Part shown: positions 37,387 to 46,192 of the stretch, piece by piece | How the letters are laid out: every line of letters starts with the position of its first letter | How positions within the stretch are numbered: the stretch's first letter is position 1 | Source: DATJLY01 sp035518375 | Lineage (GTDB): Bacteria > Pseudomonadota > Alphaproteobacteria > ATCC43930 > CGMCC-115725 | DNA: 64,000 bases | Reading direction: 5' to 3' | Assembly: GCA_035518375.1 (NCBI GenBank) | Contig: DATIXQ010000123.1 | Span: forward strand, 1 to 64,000 | Program-made: the position numbers and the translations under genes | Notes under the pieces: model-generated | Told to the model about the DNA's origin: nothing | Seen by the model: only the letters and a program-made list of their open reading frames with translations | Databases searched by the model: none

Positions 37387-39198
37387 TCAGGTTCCGGGCG
37401 CGCGCGTGATCGCCGCCGAGGACGCCTGGTCGTAGCCGGGCTCGACGCGCACGTCGACCACCGCGACCTCGCCCGCCTCGGCGGCCTTCACCGCCTTCTC
37501 GAGCGTGCCGGCGAGATCGCCGAGCTTCGTCACCGGGCCGAAGCCGGTCGCTCCTTGCGCGCTCGCGATCTGGGCGAAATCGATCTCCGGGCCTTTCATC
37601 TGCTGGCCGATCCACTTGTTCTCGACCGGCCGGCCGCGCTCCTTCGCCATGCGCTCCTGGTGCAGCTCGTCGTTATAGAAAGAGCGGTTGTTGGCGATGA
37701 CGGCGAGGAACGGGATGCGATAGTGGACGGCGGTCCAGATCGCGCTGTTGCCCATCATGAAGTCGCCGTCGCCGAGGATCGCGACCGGGAGCCGGCCGGT
37801 GCCGCGCAGCGCCAAGGCCGCGCCCACCGTCGTTCCGGGGCCGGAGCCGACGCCGCCGCCGCCGTCGCTGCCGAGATGGTCCAAGGGATGCTTCATCGGC
37901 CACAGATGCCCCGCCCAGGAGAGCGGATGGCGGATGAGGCTGATGGTGCGGCCGGCCACCGCCTGCTGCATCGCGCTTGCGAGCATTGGCACGGCGATCG
38001 ATCCCGCCGCATCGCCCATCGCCACCTGCTGGCGCTGGAACGGCTTGCGGTTGGGCCATGACGGCTTCTTGCGCCCGCCAAGCTTCTGCGCCGCGGCGCG
38101 GATCGCGGCTGCCGCCGGATCGGTGTCGGCCATGATCTGCAGATCGACGGGCGGCAGGCCCTGATAATCCATGGCCCAGCCGCGATGGAGATGCTGGTCG
38201 AGCGAGACGTTGATGATGGTCGCGCCGACACGCTCGTTCTTGTAGGTGCTCTTGAACGTGCCCGCCGCGTCGACCCAGTCGAGCAGCAGGATCGCGTCGG
38301 CCGTCTTCACGAGCTCGCCTCCGACGCCGCTCGAGTACGTGCCTGGAGGCGCGCCCAGAAGCGCATGGTCGGTCGGGAACGCGGCGGCGAGCTTCAAATC
38401 GGTCAACACCACCGCGCCCAAGGTCTCGGCGAGCTTGATGCGCTCGGCCCAGTCGCTTTCGCTGCGGCTGACGCGGCCCATGAGGATGAGCGGCCGCTCG
38501 GCCTCGAGCAGGATCTTCGCCGCCGCCTCGGCCTGTTGCTGTGAGGGCCCGACCGGCGCGGGCGGCAGATAGCGCTTCACCTCGGGTGCCGCCGGCGGCG
38601 CGTCGAGCTTCGTCTCCTGGAGCCCGACATCGAGCACGACATAGGTCGGGCCCTTGGGGCTCGTCGCCGCGATCTTGCGCGCGCGCAGGATCGATTCATA
38701 AGCCGCGCCGACCGAGGCCGGCTGGTCGTCCCACTTGGTGAAGTTGCGGATGAAGGCGCCATTGTCGCGCGTCGTGTGGATCCAGTCGATCCACGGCCGG
38801 CGCAGGCTCGCATCCTGCGGCCCGTTGGCGCCAAGGAGGATCAGCGGGGTGCGGTCGCACCAGGCGTTGTAGACCGCCATCGAGCCGTGCATCAGCCCGA
38901 CATTCGCGTGGACGACGGCGAGCATCGGCTTTTCCGTGACCTTGGCCCAGCCGTGCGCGATCGCGACCGCCGCTTCCTCGTGCAGGCAGAGCAGCATCTG
39001 CGGGCGCTCGTTGCCAAGCTTGTTGACGAGGCTGTCATGGAGCCCGCGATATGACGAGCCAGGGTTCAGCGCGACATAGGGAATGTCGAGGCTGCGGATC
39101 GCCTCGGCCATGGCGTCGCTGCCCCAATGGGTCTTGCCCTCGGACGGCAGCGGCTTTTCGATGCCTTGGGGCTCGTTGGCGAAATCGACCTTCTTCAT
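37387..39198 (-). CDS. thiamine-diphosphate-dependent enzyme (acetolactate synthase / benzoylformate decarboxylase superfamily)
   Basis: 603 residues, three-domain layout. The N-terminal Pyr domain includes YVALNPGSSYRGLHDSLVNK and the catalytic Glu in CLHEEAAVAIAHGWAKVTEK. The central domain has PLILMGRVSRSESDW. The C-terminal TPP-binding motif starts ILGDGDFMMGNSAIWTAVHY and ends AVIANN. It lacks a signal peptide. The reaction (decarboxylation or carboligation of a 2-oxo acid) cannot be fixed. It heads an operon with a complete ABC importer, so its substrate is probably imported by it (inference). Confidence 0.88.
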   Translation of the reverse strand: MKKVDFANEPQGIEKPLPSEGKTHWGSDAMAEAIRSLDIPYVALNPGSSYRGLHDSLVNKLGNERPQMLLCLHEEAAVAIAHGWAKVTEKPMLAVVHANVGLMHGSMAVYNAWCDRTPLILLGANGPQDASLRRPWIDWIHTTRDNGAFIRNFTKWDDQPASVGAAYESILRARKIAATSPKGPTYVVLDVGLQETKLDAPPAAPEVKRYLPPAPVGPSQQQAEAAAKILLEAERPLILMGRVSRSESDWAERIKLAETLGAVVLTDLKLAAAFPTDHALLGAPPGTYSSGVGGELVKTADAILLLDWVDAAGTFKSTYKNERVGATIINVSLDQHLHRGWAMDYQGLPPVDLQIMADTDPAAAAIRAAAQKLGGRKKPSWPNRKPFQRQQVAMGDAAGSIAVPMLASAMQQAVAGRTISLIRHPLSWAGHLWPMKHPLDHLGSDGGGGVGSGPGTTVGAALALRGTGRLPVAILGDGDFMMGNSAIWTAVHYRIPFLAVIANNRSFYNDELHQERMAKERGRPVENKWIGQQMKGPEIDFAQIASAQGATGFGPVTKLGDLAGTLEKAVKAAEAGEVAVVDVRVEPGYDQASSAAITRAPGT

Positions 39199-39286
39199 CG
39201 CAAATCCTCCGCGTCCTTATTTGCCGTGGGTTCTTGCCGATATTGCCGCGCCCGCGGGCGAGGGGCAAAGGGGTTGTTCCGGGGGG

Positions 39287-39970
39287 CTAAAGCTGCGCCA
39301 GCCGCACGGCGCCATAGAGCATCGCCATGCCGAGGATGGTGGCGATGCCGGCGCGCGGGCCCGCATCGGGATGCGCACTCGCCGAAGGCAACAGGTCGCT
39401 CGCACCGATATAGAGGAAGAAGCCGGCGAAGATGCCGAGAACGAGGCCGAGCGCGTTCTCGCCAAGGCCGAGCGACCAGCCGACGGCCGCGCCGGCGACG
39501 GGCGCCAGCGCGTCGGCGAGAAGCCAGCGCCGCGCGACGCCGTCGCCGGCGCCCGCGCGCCGCACCACCGTCACCGTGTTGATGCCGTCGCAAAGGTCGT
39601 GCACGACGACGCCCACCGCGACGACCGCGCCCGCCGCGATGGAGACATTGAACGAGACGCCGATCGCGAGCCCGTCGAGGAAACTGTGCAGCGAGAGCGT
39701 GAGCCCGCCCAGCGCGCCGCGCCGCGTTGCCTGCGCCACGCTCTTGTGCAGAAGGTGATAGACCGCGTAGCCCGCGGCGACGAGGACGAAGACGAGCGAC
39801 GCGTCGCCGCTCAGCTCGATCGCCTCCGGCAGGAGATCGAAGAGCGCGACGCCGATGACCGCCCCGGCGCTGAAGCCCAAGACGAGCGCCATGTGCCGCT
39901 CGATGCGCAGCACGAAGAGGCCGCCCGCGAGCGTCATGGCAAAGGCGAGCAGACTCACGGCAATGGGCAT
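39287..39970 (-). CDS. ZIP-family divalent metal transporter
   Basis: 227 residues from MPIAVSLLAFAMTLAGGLFV. Seven or eight hydrophobic segments are visible. The conserved metal-binding helices show LHSFLDGLAIGVSFNVS (His, Asp) and VVVHDLCDGINTVTVV (His, Asp). FLYIGASDLLPSASAHPDAG follows near the end. It belongs to the zinc/iron uptake family of the inner membrane, although several bacterial members have broad metal range. An upstream Met (40030) would add a charged tail and is not chosen. No Fur- or Zur-like box was found. Confidence 0.88.
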   Translation of the reverse strand: MPIAVSLLAFAMTLAGGLFVLRIERHMALVLGFSAGAVIGVALFDLLPEAIELSGDASLVFVLVAAGYAVYHLLHKSVAQATRRGALGGLTLSLHSFLDGLAIGVSFNVSIAAGAVVAVGVVVHDLCDGINTVTVVRRAGAGDGVARRWLLADALAPVAGAAVGWSLGLGENALGLVLGIFAGFFLYIGASDLLPSASAHPDAGPRAGIATILGMAMLYGAVRLAQL

Positions 39971-40084
39971 TCGGGAGACCGCGCCGGGGATACTGCCGCG
40001 GACCCAAACACATCGCGGCCGGTTCGGCAAGCTGCTTGCGCTAAGGGTAAGTGAAGCGTGCGAGGCATGTTTCGAGCGCTGTTT

Positions 40085-40200
40085 GCCCTCTCCCCACCGG
40101 GGAGAGGGTTAGGGTGAGGGGGCGTTCGAGCGTGTGAGGTGCAATGCTCCCCCTCACCTGACGCTGCGCACCATCCTCTCCCCGGAGGGGAGAGGATGGT
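40085..40200. repeat. mosaic palindromic repeat, two inverted units
   Basis: Unit A CCCTCTCCCC..GGGGAGAGGG with tail AGGGTGAGGGGG (40085-40122) is followed after about 25 bases by the inverted unit CCCCCTCACC..CCATCCTCTCCCC..GGGGAGAGGATGG (40147-40200). The second hairpin is perfect over 12 or more bases. It matches the composite at 21608-21732 and the single unit at 58381-58422. It lies between the ZIP gene and the phosphoesterase gene. Confidence 0.82.
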
Positions 40201-40214
40201 GTCGTGGAACGGCC

Positions 40215-41765
40215 CTAGCTCTTCTTCTGACGCCCGAACACGAGCGCGTGCGTCAGATCGCCCATTGGCTTGCTGCCGTGCGCGGCCAAGGCCTGATCGC
40301 GCGCGGCGAGCCCGGGCAGCACCGGCAGGCTCCAGCGCCGCGTGATGAAGCGCAGGATCGAGGTCGTGTCGTATTGCGTGTGATCGATATAGCCGCGCCG
40401 CGCGAACGGCGAGACGATGAGCGCGGGAATGCGGTTGCCCGGGCCCCAGCGGTCGGCCTTGGGCGGCGCCACGTGGTCCCAGAAGCCGCCATTCTCGTCA
40501 TAGGTCACGACGACGAGCATGTGCGCCCACTGCTTGCCCTTCTGCAGATGCGCGATAACGTCGGCGATGTGCGCATCGCCCGAGGCGACGTCGGCATAGC
40601 CGCCGTGCTCGTTCAAATTCCCTTGCGGCTTGTAGAAGGTGACGGGCGGCAGGTTGCCCTCGTCGATCGCCTTGATGAACGCCTCGCCGTTCATGCCGCC
40701 GTCGCGCAGATGCTCGGCGCGCGCCGGGGTGCCGGGCGCAAGGTCGGCCATATAGTTGAAGGGCTGATGGTGGAATTGGAAATTGGGCACGGGCGTCGCG
40801 TTCTTGCCGTCGAGCGTCACCTGCCACGCGCCGGCGTACCACGCCCAGCCGATGCCTTTCGCGCTCAAGAGATCGCCGATCGTCTGCATTGTCTGCGGCG
40901 GCAGCGTGTCCGGCTTCATCGGGTCAGCGGTCGCGGGGTCTGCGCCCTGCGCCGGCTTGTTGTGGCTCGGCTGATAGGGCGGCTGCATCGTGTTGACGGC
41001 GTATCCGTCCGGGGTGATGTTTCCGTCGGAGACGAACTTGGGCACGCCGTCGAGCGCCGATTTCGGCGAATTGTCGGCGACCTTGAGCGAGATGCCGTCG
41101 GCCTCGACGGCGGCGATCGAGGGCTTCGCCGCGCTCTTGTCGGCATCGGGATATTGCGGCGCGCAGGCGCAGATCAGCATGAAGTGATTGAGGAACGAGC
41201 CGCCGAACGCGCCCTGGAAGAAATTGTCGGCGAGCGTATAGCGCTTCGCGATCGCCCAGAGCGGCAGCTTGGCGCCGCTCTGGTAATGGCCCATGACGAG
41301 CCCGCCCGAATCCGCCCAGGCGGCGAACTTGTCGTTCTTGCCGCCGTCCAACTGCATCTGCTCCTCATAGAAGCGGTGCCATAGGTCGCGGTGAACGACA
41401 TCGAGCGGCTCGTTGAAGCCCTTGGGATCGTCGATCGCGAAGAGCTTGTTCGGCAGATGCGCCGTCATCGCCTCGGTGACGGGCGGGTTCACGCCCGGCG
41501 CGGTGAGTCCGCCCCAGATGCGCGGCAGATCGGCCATCACCTTGCCGTCGCGGTCGCGCTGCTCGTAGGCCGCGCGCGTCACGTGCTGCAATCCGTTGGC
41601 GCCGGGATAGAAGCCGTAGAGGTTGTCGAAGCTGCGGTTCTCGGCATAGATCACGACGAGCGTGTCGATGCGGTCGATGCCGCGTGGCGCCGGCGCGTCC
41701 GCGGCATGCACCGCTGTGGCGATCGTCGTGGCCGCGAGTGCCGCCAAAAAGCCGCGCAGAATCAT
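40215..41765 (-). CDS. exported phosphoesterase (acid phosphatase AcpA / phospholipase C family)
   Basis: 516 residues with signal peptide LAALAATTIATAVHAA. The alkaline-phosphatase-like fold of this family begins TLVVIYAENRSFDNLYGFYP (metal Glu/Asn and nucleophile region) and ends with VVTYDENGGFWDHVAPPKAD (Asp, His), GPGNRIPALIVSPFARRGYI and DTTSILRFITRRW. These match secreted AcpA-type acid phosphatases and bacterial phospholipases C. It is probably periplasmic. The exact substrate is unclear; loss of phosphate from phosphoesters or phospholipids is expected. Confidence 0.9.
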   Translation of the reverse strand: MILRGFLAALAATTIATAVHAADAPAPRGIDRIDTLVVIYAENRSFDNLYGFYPGANGLQHVTRAAYEQRDRDGKVMADLPRIWGGLTAPGVNPPVTEAMTAHLPNKLFAIDDPKGFNEPLDVVHRDLWHRFYEEQMQLDGGKNDKFAAWADSGGLVMGHYQSGAKLPLWAIAKRYTLADNFFQGAFGGSFLNHFMLICACAPQYPDADKSAAKPSIAAVEADGISLKVADNSPKSALDGVPKFVSDGNITPDGYAVNTMQPPYQPSHNKPAQGADPATADPMKPDTLPPQTMQTIGDLLSAKGIGWAWYAGAWQVTLDGKNATPVPNFQFHHQPFNYMADLAPGTPARAEHLRDGGMNGEAFIKAIDEGNLPPVTFYKPQGNLNEHGGYADVASGDAHIADVIAHLQKGKQWAHMLVVVTYDENGGFWDHVAPPKADRWGPGNRIPALIVSPFARRGYIDHTQYDTTSILRFITRRWSLPVLPGLAARDQALAAHGSKPMGDLTHALVFGRQKKS

Positions 41766-41871
41766 GGCTTCCCCTCTTTCCCTTGTTTGCCGCCTTCTAG
41801 CGCCGCCCCGAGACAGATTTGTGACAGCGCCGATGCTGGCACGGTGCGCCTCTCTCCGTCATTGTGCCGCG

Positions 41872-43068
41872 ATGCGGTTCGTCGTGGTACTCGCCTGCGC
41901 TTTCGCGATCTATGCCTCGGGCGCCGCGGGCCAGGCCCTGTCGCGTCCCGATGCCTATGCGCGCGCGGCGGCGATGAGCGCGCTCGGCCGGAAGCTGTTC
42001 TTCGAGCCGGCGCTCTCGGCCTCGGGCAAGATGGCGTGCGCCACCTGCCACGATCCGGCGCACGCCTTCGGTCCTGCTGACGCGCGCGCGGTCGCGCTGG
42101 GCGGCGCGGATCTGCGCCAGAGCGGCGTGCGCGCCGTGCCCTCGTTCAAATATCTCCAGATCGTGCCGCAATTCACCGAGCATTTCTTCGACTCCGACGA
42201 TTCCGGCAACGAGAGCGTCGACAACGGACCGACCGGCGGCCTCACCTGGGACGGGCGCGCGGACCGCGGCCGCGACCAGGCGCGCTTTCCGCTGCTGTCG
42301 CCTTATGAGATGGCGAACCGCGATCCGCGAGAGATCGCGGCTCGTGCGCTCGCGGCGGGCTATGGACCCGCGCTTCGCCGCGTCAGCGCCGATCCCTTCG
42401 CGGCGATCCTCGTCGCGCTTGAAACCTTCGAGGAGGATGCGGCGGCCTTCTATCCCTATTCGAGCAAGTACGATGCGGTGCTGGCGGGCAAGGCCGCGCT
42501 CACGCCCGAGGAGGCGCGCGGTCGCGCGCTTTTCGAGGATCCTGGCAAAGGCAACTGCGCCCTCTGCCACATCAGCGAGCGCGGCGCCGACGGCCGTCCG
42601 CCGCAATTCACCGATTACGGCTACGCCGCGCTCGGCGCCCCCCGCAACCGCGAGATCCCTGCCAACGCCGATCCCGCCTATTTCGATCTCGGCCTGTGCG
42701 GGCCGCTCCGCACCGATCTCGCCGGGCGCAAGGATTATTGCGGCATGTTCATCACGCCCACCTTGCGCAACGTGGCATTGCGGCAGAGCTTCTTCCACAA
42801 CGGCGTGTTCCACAGCCTGCGCGACGCCGTCGCGTTCTATGCCTCGCGCGAGACCGATCCGGCGCACTGGTATCCGAAGAACGCCGACGGCACGGTGCGG
42901 AAATATGACGACCTGCCGCCGGAATACGCCGGCAACGTCGATCGCGAGCCGCCGTTCGACCGCGCGCCGGGCGATCCGCCCGCGCTCGATCAAGGCGAGA
43001 TCGACGACATCGTGGCCTTCCTCAAGACGCTGACCGACGGCTACCGGCCCACCGAAGCCCGGCGCTGA
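41872..43068 (+). CDS. dihaem cytochrome c peroxidase / MauG-like protein
   Basis: 398 residues from MRFVVVLACAFAIYASGAAG (signal peptide; a nearby Met at 41833 is an alternative). Two c-type haem motifs are present: ACATCHDPAHAFG and NCALCHISERG. LGRKLFFEPALSASG is the usual start of the family, and GLTWDGRADRGRDQ and TPTLRNVALRQSFFHNGVFH (the distal loop) follow. The protein should sit in the periplasm and either reduce peroxide or oxidise a partner, as MauG does. It is 24 bases before the next gene, suggesting one transcript. Confidence 0.92.
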   Translation: MRFVVVLACAFAIYASGAAGQALSRPDAYARAAAMSALGRKLFFEPALSASGKMACATCHDPAHAFGPADARAVALGGADLRQSGVRAVPSFKYLQIVPQFTEHFFDSDDSGNESVDNGPTGGLTWDGRADRGRDQARFPLLSPYEMANRDPREIAARALAAGYGPALRRVSADPFAAILVALETFEEDAAAFYPYSSKYDAVLAGKAALTPEEARGRALFEDPGKGNCALCHISERGADGRPPQFTDYGYAALGAPRNREIPANADPAYFDLGLCGPLRTDLAGRKDYCGMFITPTLRNVALRQSFFHNGVFHSLRDAVAFYASRETDPAHWYPKNADGTVRKYDDLPPEYAGNVDREPPFDRAPGDPPALDQGEIDDIVAFLKTLTDGYRPTEARR

Positions 43069-43092
43069 AAAATGGTGTAGCATCGGCCCGCC

Positions 43093-44112
43093 ATGAGCCA
43101 ATGGACCCCGACCTTCACGCCCGACGGGCGTCTTGCCCTCTCGCTCGCGATCAGCGAGTACGACCATGTGCGCGACCTTGCGACCGGCATCGTGCGGCCG
43201 CAGGGGATTGCCGTGAACGTGCTCTCTTTCGCGGTCGAGGAGATCTTCCATCGCTTCACGCGCTATCGCGAATGGGAAGTCTCCGAGATGTCGATGGGGA
43301 AATATTCCTCGCTCGTCTCGCAAGGCGACACGAGCGTCGCCGCCATCCCGGTCTTCCCCTCGCGCGTCTTCCGCCATTCCTCGATCTACGTGCGCAAAGG
43401 TGGCTCCGTGCGCGCGCCGCAGGATCTGCGCGGCAAGCGCGTGGGATTGCCGGAATGGGCGCAGACGGCGGCCGTCTATACCCGCGGCATGCTTGTCCAC
43501 GAGTACGGGGTCAAGCTCAACGAGGTCGAGTGGGTGCAGGCCGGCGTCGATGAGCCCGGCCGCGTCGAGAAAGTCGAGCTGAAGCTGCCGCCGGGCGTAC
43601 GCGTGACGCCGCGGCCGGATTCCTCGCTCGACCGCATGCTGCGCGCGGGCGAGATCGATGCCGCCATGTCGGCGCACGCGCCGCCCTCGTTCGAGGCGGG
43701 CAACGCCGACATCGTCCGCCTCTTTCCGGACTATCGCGGCGTCGAGGAGGCCTATTTCCGCAAGACCGGGATTTATCCGATCATGCACGTGATCGCGCTC
43801 CGGTCCGAGGTGCTGGCGCGCTTCCCGTGGGTGGCGACGAACCTCATGGAAGCGTTCGAGGCGGCCAAGGTTCGGAGCCTCGCGCGCTCGCGCGAGATCA
43901 CGGCGAGCCGCTTCCCGGTGCCGTGGATCGCGGATATTGCCGACCGTGCCGCCGAGCTGTTCGACGGCGACCCCATGCCCTACGGCATCGCCGCCAATCG
44001 CACCACGCTGGCAGCCTATCTCCGCTTCGCGCACGAGCAGGGCGTGTGCCACAAGCTCCTGGAGCCGGAAGATTTGTTCCCGCCCGAGGTCCGCACCGCC
44101 TTCAAGGTCTGA
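43093..44112 (+). CDS. 4,5-dihydroxyphthalate decarboxylase-like protein
   Basis: 339 residues, no signal peptide. It is shaped like a periplasmic binding protein (type II fold), but relatives are annotated as dihydroxyphthalate decarboxylases: LALAISEYDHVRDLATG-like start (LALSLAISEYDHVRDLATGI), SMGKYSSLVSQGDTSVAAIP, VFRHSSIYVRKGG, GKRVGLPEWAQTAAVYTRGM and YPIMHVIALRSEVL. The enzyme removes a carboxyl group from dihydroxyphthalate to give protocatechuate, but many members are uncharacterised. It follows the MauG-like gene by 24 bases. Confidence 0.82.
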   Translation: MSQWTPTFTPDGRLALSLAISEYDHVRDLATGIVRPQGIAVNVLSFAVEEIFHRFTRYREWEVSEMSMGKYSSLVSQGDTSVAAIPVFPSRVFRHSSIYVRKGGSVRAPQDLRGKRVGLPEWAQTAAVYTRGMLVHEYGVKLNEVEWVQAGVDEPGRVEKVELKLPPGVRVTPRPDSSLDRMLRAGEIDAAMSAHAPPSFEAGNADIVRLFPDYRGVEEAYFRKTGIYPIMHVIALRSEVLARFPWVATNLMEAFEAAKVRSLARSREITASRFPVPWIADIADRAAELFDGDPMPYGIAANRTTLAAYLRFAHEQGVCHKLLEPEDLFPPEVRTAFKV

Positions 44113-44124
44113 GGCGCGCCGGGA

Positions 44125-44550
44125 CTAGGGCGAAGGCACGGCCGGCGTTTCGAGCACGCGCCACAAGCCGCGGAACAAGGCGACGAGCCGGTCGCCCACG
44201 GTGACGCGTACGTCGTAAGTGGCGCTGCGCCGGGTCCGCGTCACCTCGATCGCTTCGGCCTCGAGCCGCTCGCCGCGCTGGGCCGGGCTCACATAGGTGA
44301 TGTGCGCCGTCTGCGTCAGACACGAGGTGCCGCGCGAGAGGCACGCATAAGCCCCGGTCATGTCGGCGAGCGTGAAGATGTAGCCGCCCTGGCAGATGCC
44401 GTGGCCGCCGACCATGCGGTCGCTGACGACGAACGCGAGCCTCGCATAGCCGGCGCGGCCCTCGACCAGCTCGACGCCGAGATCGCGCCCGACACCGTTG
44501 CGCGTGGCGATGGCGGTGAGAATGCGCGCCGCCTCGGCATCCGAACTCAT
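44125..44550 (-). CDS. hotdog-fold thioesterase, PaaI-like
   Basis: 141 residues from the ATG at 44550. Hotdog-fold motifs: GRAGYARLAFVVSDRMVGGH and the nucleotide-style loop CQGGYIFTLADMTGAYACLS, where Asp of LADM is the catalytic acid of PaaI-type enzymes. PaaI hydrolyses ring-hydroxylated phenylacetyl-CoA esters to rescue CoA. No paa genes are visible, so the substrate is a guess. It converges on the dihydroxyphthalate-decarboxylase-like gene and diverges from the first GST. Confidence 0.87.
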   Translation of the reverse strand: MSSDAEAARILTAIATRNGVGRDLGVELVEGRAGYARLAFVVSDRMVGGHGICQGGYIFTLADMTGAYACLSRGTSCLTQTAHITYVSPAQRGERLEAEAIEVTRTRRSATYDVRVTVGDRLVALFRGLWRVLETPAVPSP

Positions 44551-44632
44551 GCGATAGCTCCCCCAATGGCAAAAGGCGGCGCAGTCTAGCGGGGCACGCG
44601 CGCCCGCGCGATAATCGGGCGAGGAGGCCGAC

Positions 44633-45427
44633 ATGCTCGAACTCTATCACCATGGCACGTCCGTGTGCGCCGCGAAGCCGCGCATCGTCTTTGCCGAAAA
44701 GCGCCTCGAGTGGACGGGCCATTATGTCGATATCCTCAAGGGCGAGCAGTTTTCGCCCGAATATCTGAAGCTCAATCCCAAGCATGTCGTGCCGACGCTG
44801 ATCCACGACGGCCACGTCATCCGGGAATCGACCCTGATCGGCGAATATCTCGACGAGGTGTTTCCCGATCCGCCGCTCAGGCCCGCGGCGCCGCTCGACC
44901 GCGTCACCATGCGGCTCTGGACGAAGCGGCTCGACGAGGAGCTTCATCCTGCAACCGGCATCGTCACCTACGCGATCTCGCACCGCTTCGCCGTCATGGC
45001 GAATGGGCCCGCAGCGGTCGAGCGCTGGGTCAACCAGGGAAGCCCGGCCGAGCGGGTCCGCCGGCGGCAGCGCATGGAGAACGGCATCGACGATCCCGAG
45101 GCGCAAGCCGCGCTCCGCATCTACGACCGCTTCCTCGCCGACATGGAGACGCAGCTCAAAGAGACGCCATGGCTCGCGGGCGACCGGTTTTCGCTCGCCG
45201 AGGTCGGTGTCATCCCGTATGTCAATCGTCTCGACCGGCTACAGCTATCGGGCCTTTGGACGGAGGCGCGCCCGCGCCTTGCCGACTGGTGGCGCCGCAT
45301 CCAGGCGCGGCCGAGCTTCAAGCCCGCGCTGCGCGCCTACGAGCCCAAGGAAGTCGCCGAGATCATGCGCGCCAAAGGCGTCGAGGCCTGGCCCAAGGTG
45401 CGCGCCATTCTGGCCAATGCGGCCTGA
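44633..45427 (+). CDS. glutathione S-transferase family protein, first copy
   Basis: 264 residues. The N-terminal thioredoxin-like domain begins MLELYHHGTSVCAAKPRIVF, with the catalytic-position Ser/Cys and VVPTLIHDG (cis-Pro), then ESTLIGEYLDEVFPDPPLRP. The all-helical C-terminal domain has ETPWLAGDRFSLAEVGVIPY with the N-capping box. It is 10 bases before a paralogue with the same layout. GSTs of this shape act in detoxification or isomerisation of aromatics; maleylpyruvate isomerase activity would fit gentisate breakdown but is not shown. Confidence 0.9.
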   Translation: MLELYHHGTSVCAAKPRIVFAEKRLEWTGHYVDILKGEQFSPEYLKLNPKHVVPTLIHDGHVIRESTLIGEYLDEVFPDPPLRPAAPLDRVTMRLWTKRLDEELHPATGIVTYAISHRFAVMANGPAAVERWVNQGSPAERVRRRQRMENGIDDPEAQAALRIYDRFLADMETQLKETPWLAGDRFSLAEVGVIPYVNRLDRLQLSGLWTEARPRLADWWRRIQARPSFKPALRAYEPKEVAEIMRAKGVEAWPKVRAILANAA

Positions 45428-45437
45428 GGAGGAAGAT

Positions 45438-46163
45438 ATGCTCGAGCTCTATCACGCCGGACTGACGACCTGCTCCAAGAAATCGCGGCTCTGCCTCAAG
45501 GAGAAGGGCCTGCCGTACAAGAGCCACTACGTGCGGCTCGACAAGTTCGAGCATCACACGCCCGAATATCTGAAGCTCAACCCCAACGGCATCGTGCCGA
45601 CGCTCGTGCACGATGGCCGCGTCGTCATCGAATCCGGCGTCATCAACGAATATGTGGATGAGGTCTTCCCCGAGGTGCCGCTGCGCCCGGCCGATCCGTT
45701 GACGCGCGCGAAGATGCGCGTCTTCTGCAAGATGGCCGATGAATACGCCCTGCCGGCGACGCGCGTGCCGACCTGGGCGCGCACCAAGTCCGCGAACCTC
45801 AAGGCCATGAGCGAGCAGGAGTTCGAGCGCACCATCCACGACACGCCGCTCGTCGATCATCAGCTCAAGATGAAGGCGCTGCGCGGCGAGGGTTTCTCGA
45901 AGAAGGAGTTCGAGGAAGCCTATGGCCGCATGGATTATGTGTTCGATCGCTGCGAGACCGCGCTCGCCGATGGCCCCTATCTCGCCGGCCGCGACTACAG
46001 CCTCGCCGACATCGCCATCCTGCCTTATGTCTTCGCCTTCAATCTCGTGCGGCCCGAGTTGTTTCAAAACCATCCGCGCACGAAGGAGTGGTACGGGCGC
46101 GTGATGGCGCGGCCCGCCGTCAAGGCGACCTACGAGCCGTCGGAGGAAGCGCCCGCGCACTGA
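45438..46163 (+). CDS. glutathione S-transferase family protein, second copy
   Basis: 241 residues from an ATG with a gaggaagat ribosome site. It parallels the preceding gene: MLELYHAGLTTCSKKSRLCL, then TPEYLKLNPNGIVPTLVHDG, ESGVINEYVDEVFPEVPLRP and DGPYLAGRDYSLADIAILPY. The two copies share about the first 90 residues closely and diverge in the helical domain, as expected after an old tandem duplication. The active-site candidate is the Thr/Cys near residue 11. The pair is probably co-transcribed, and the nitronate monooxygenase follows 29 bases later. Confidence 0.9.
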   Translation: MLELYHAGLTTCSKKSRLCLKEKGLPYKSHYVRLDKFEHHTPEYLKLNPNGIVPTLVHDGRVVIESGVINEYVDEVFPEVPLRPADPLTRAKMRVFCKMADEYALPATRVPTWARTKSANLKAMSEQEFERTIHDTPLVDHQLKMKALRGEGFSKKEFEEAYGRMDYVFDRCETALADGPYLAGRDYSLADIAILPYVFAFNLVRPELFQNHPRTKEWYGRVMARPAVKATYEPSEEAPAH

Positions 46164-46192
46164 CCCGCGCGCGCGGGAGAGGGAGACCGCTC

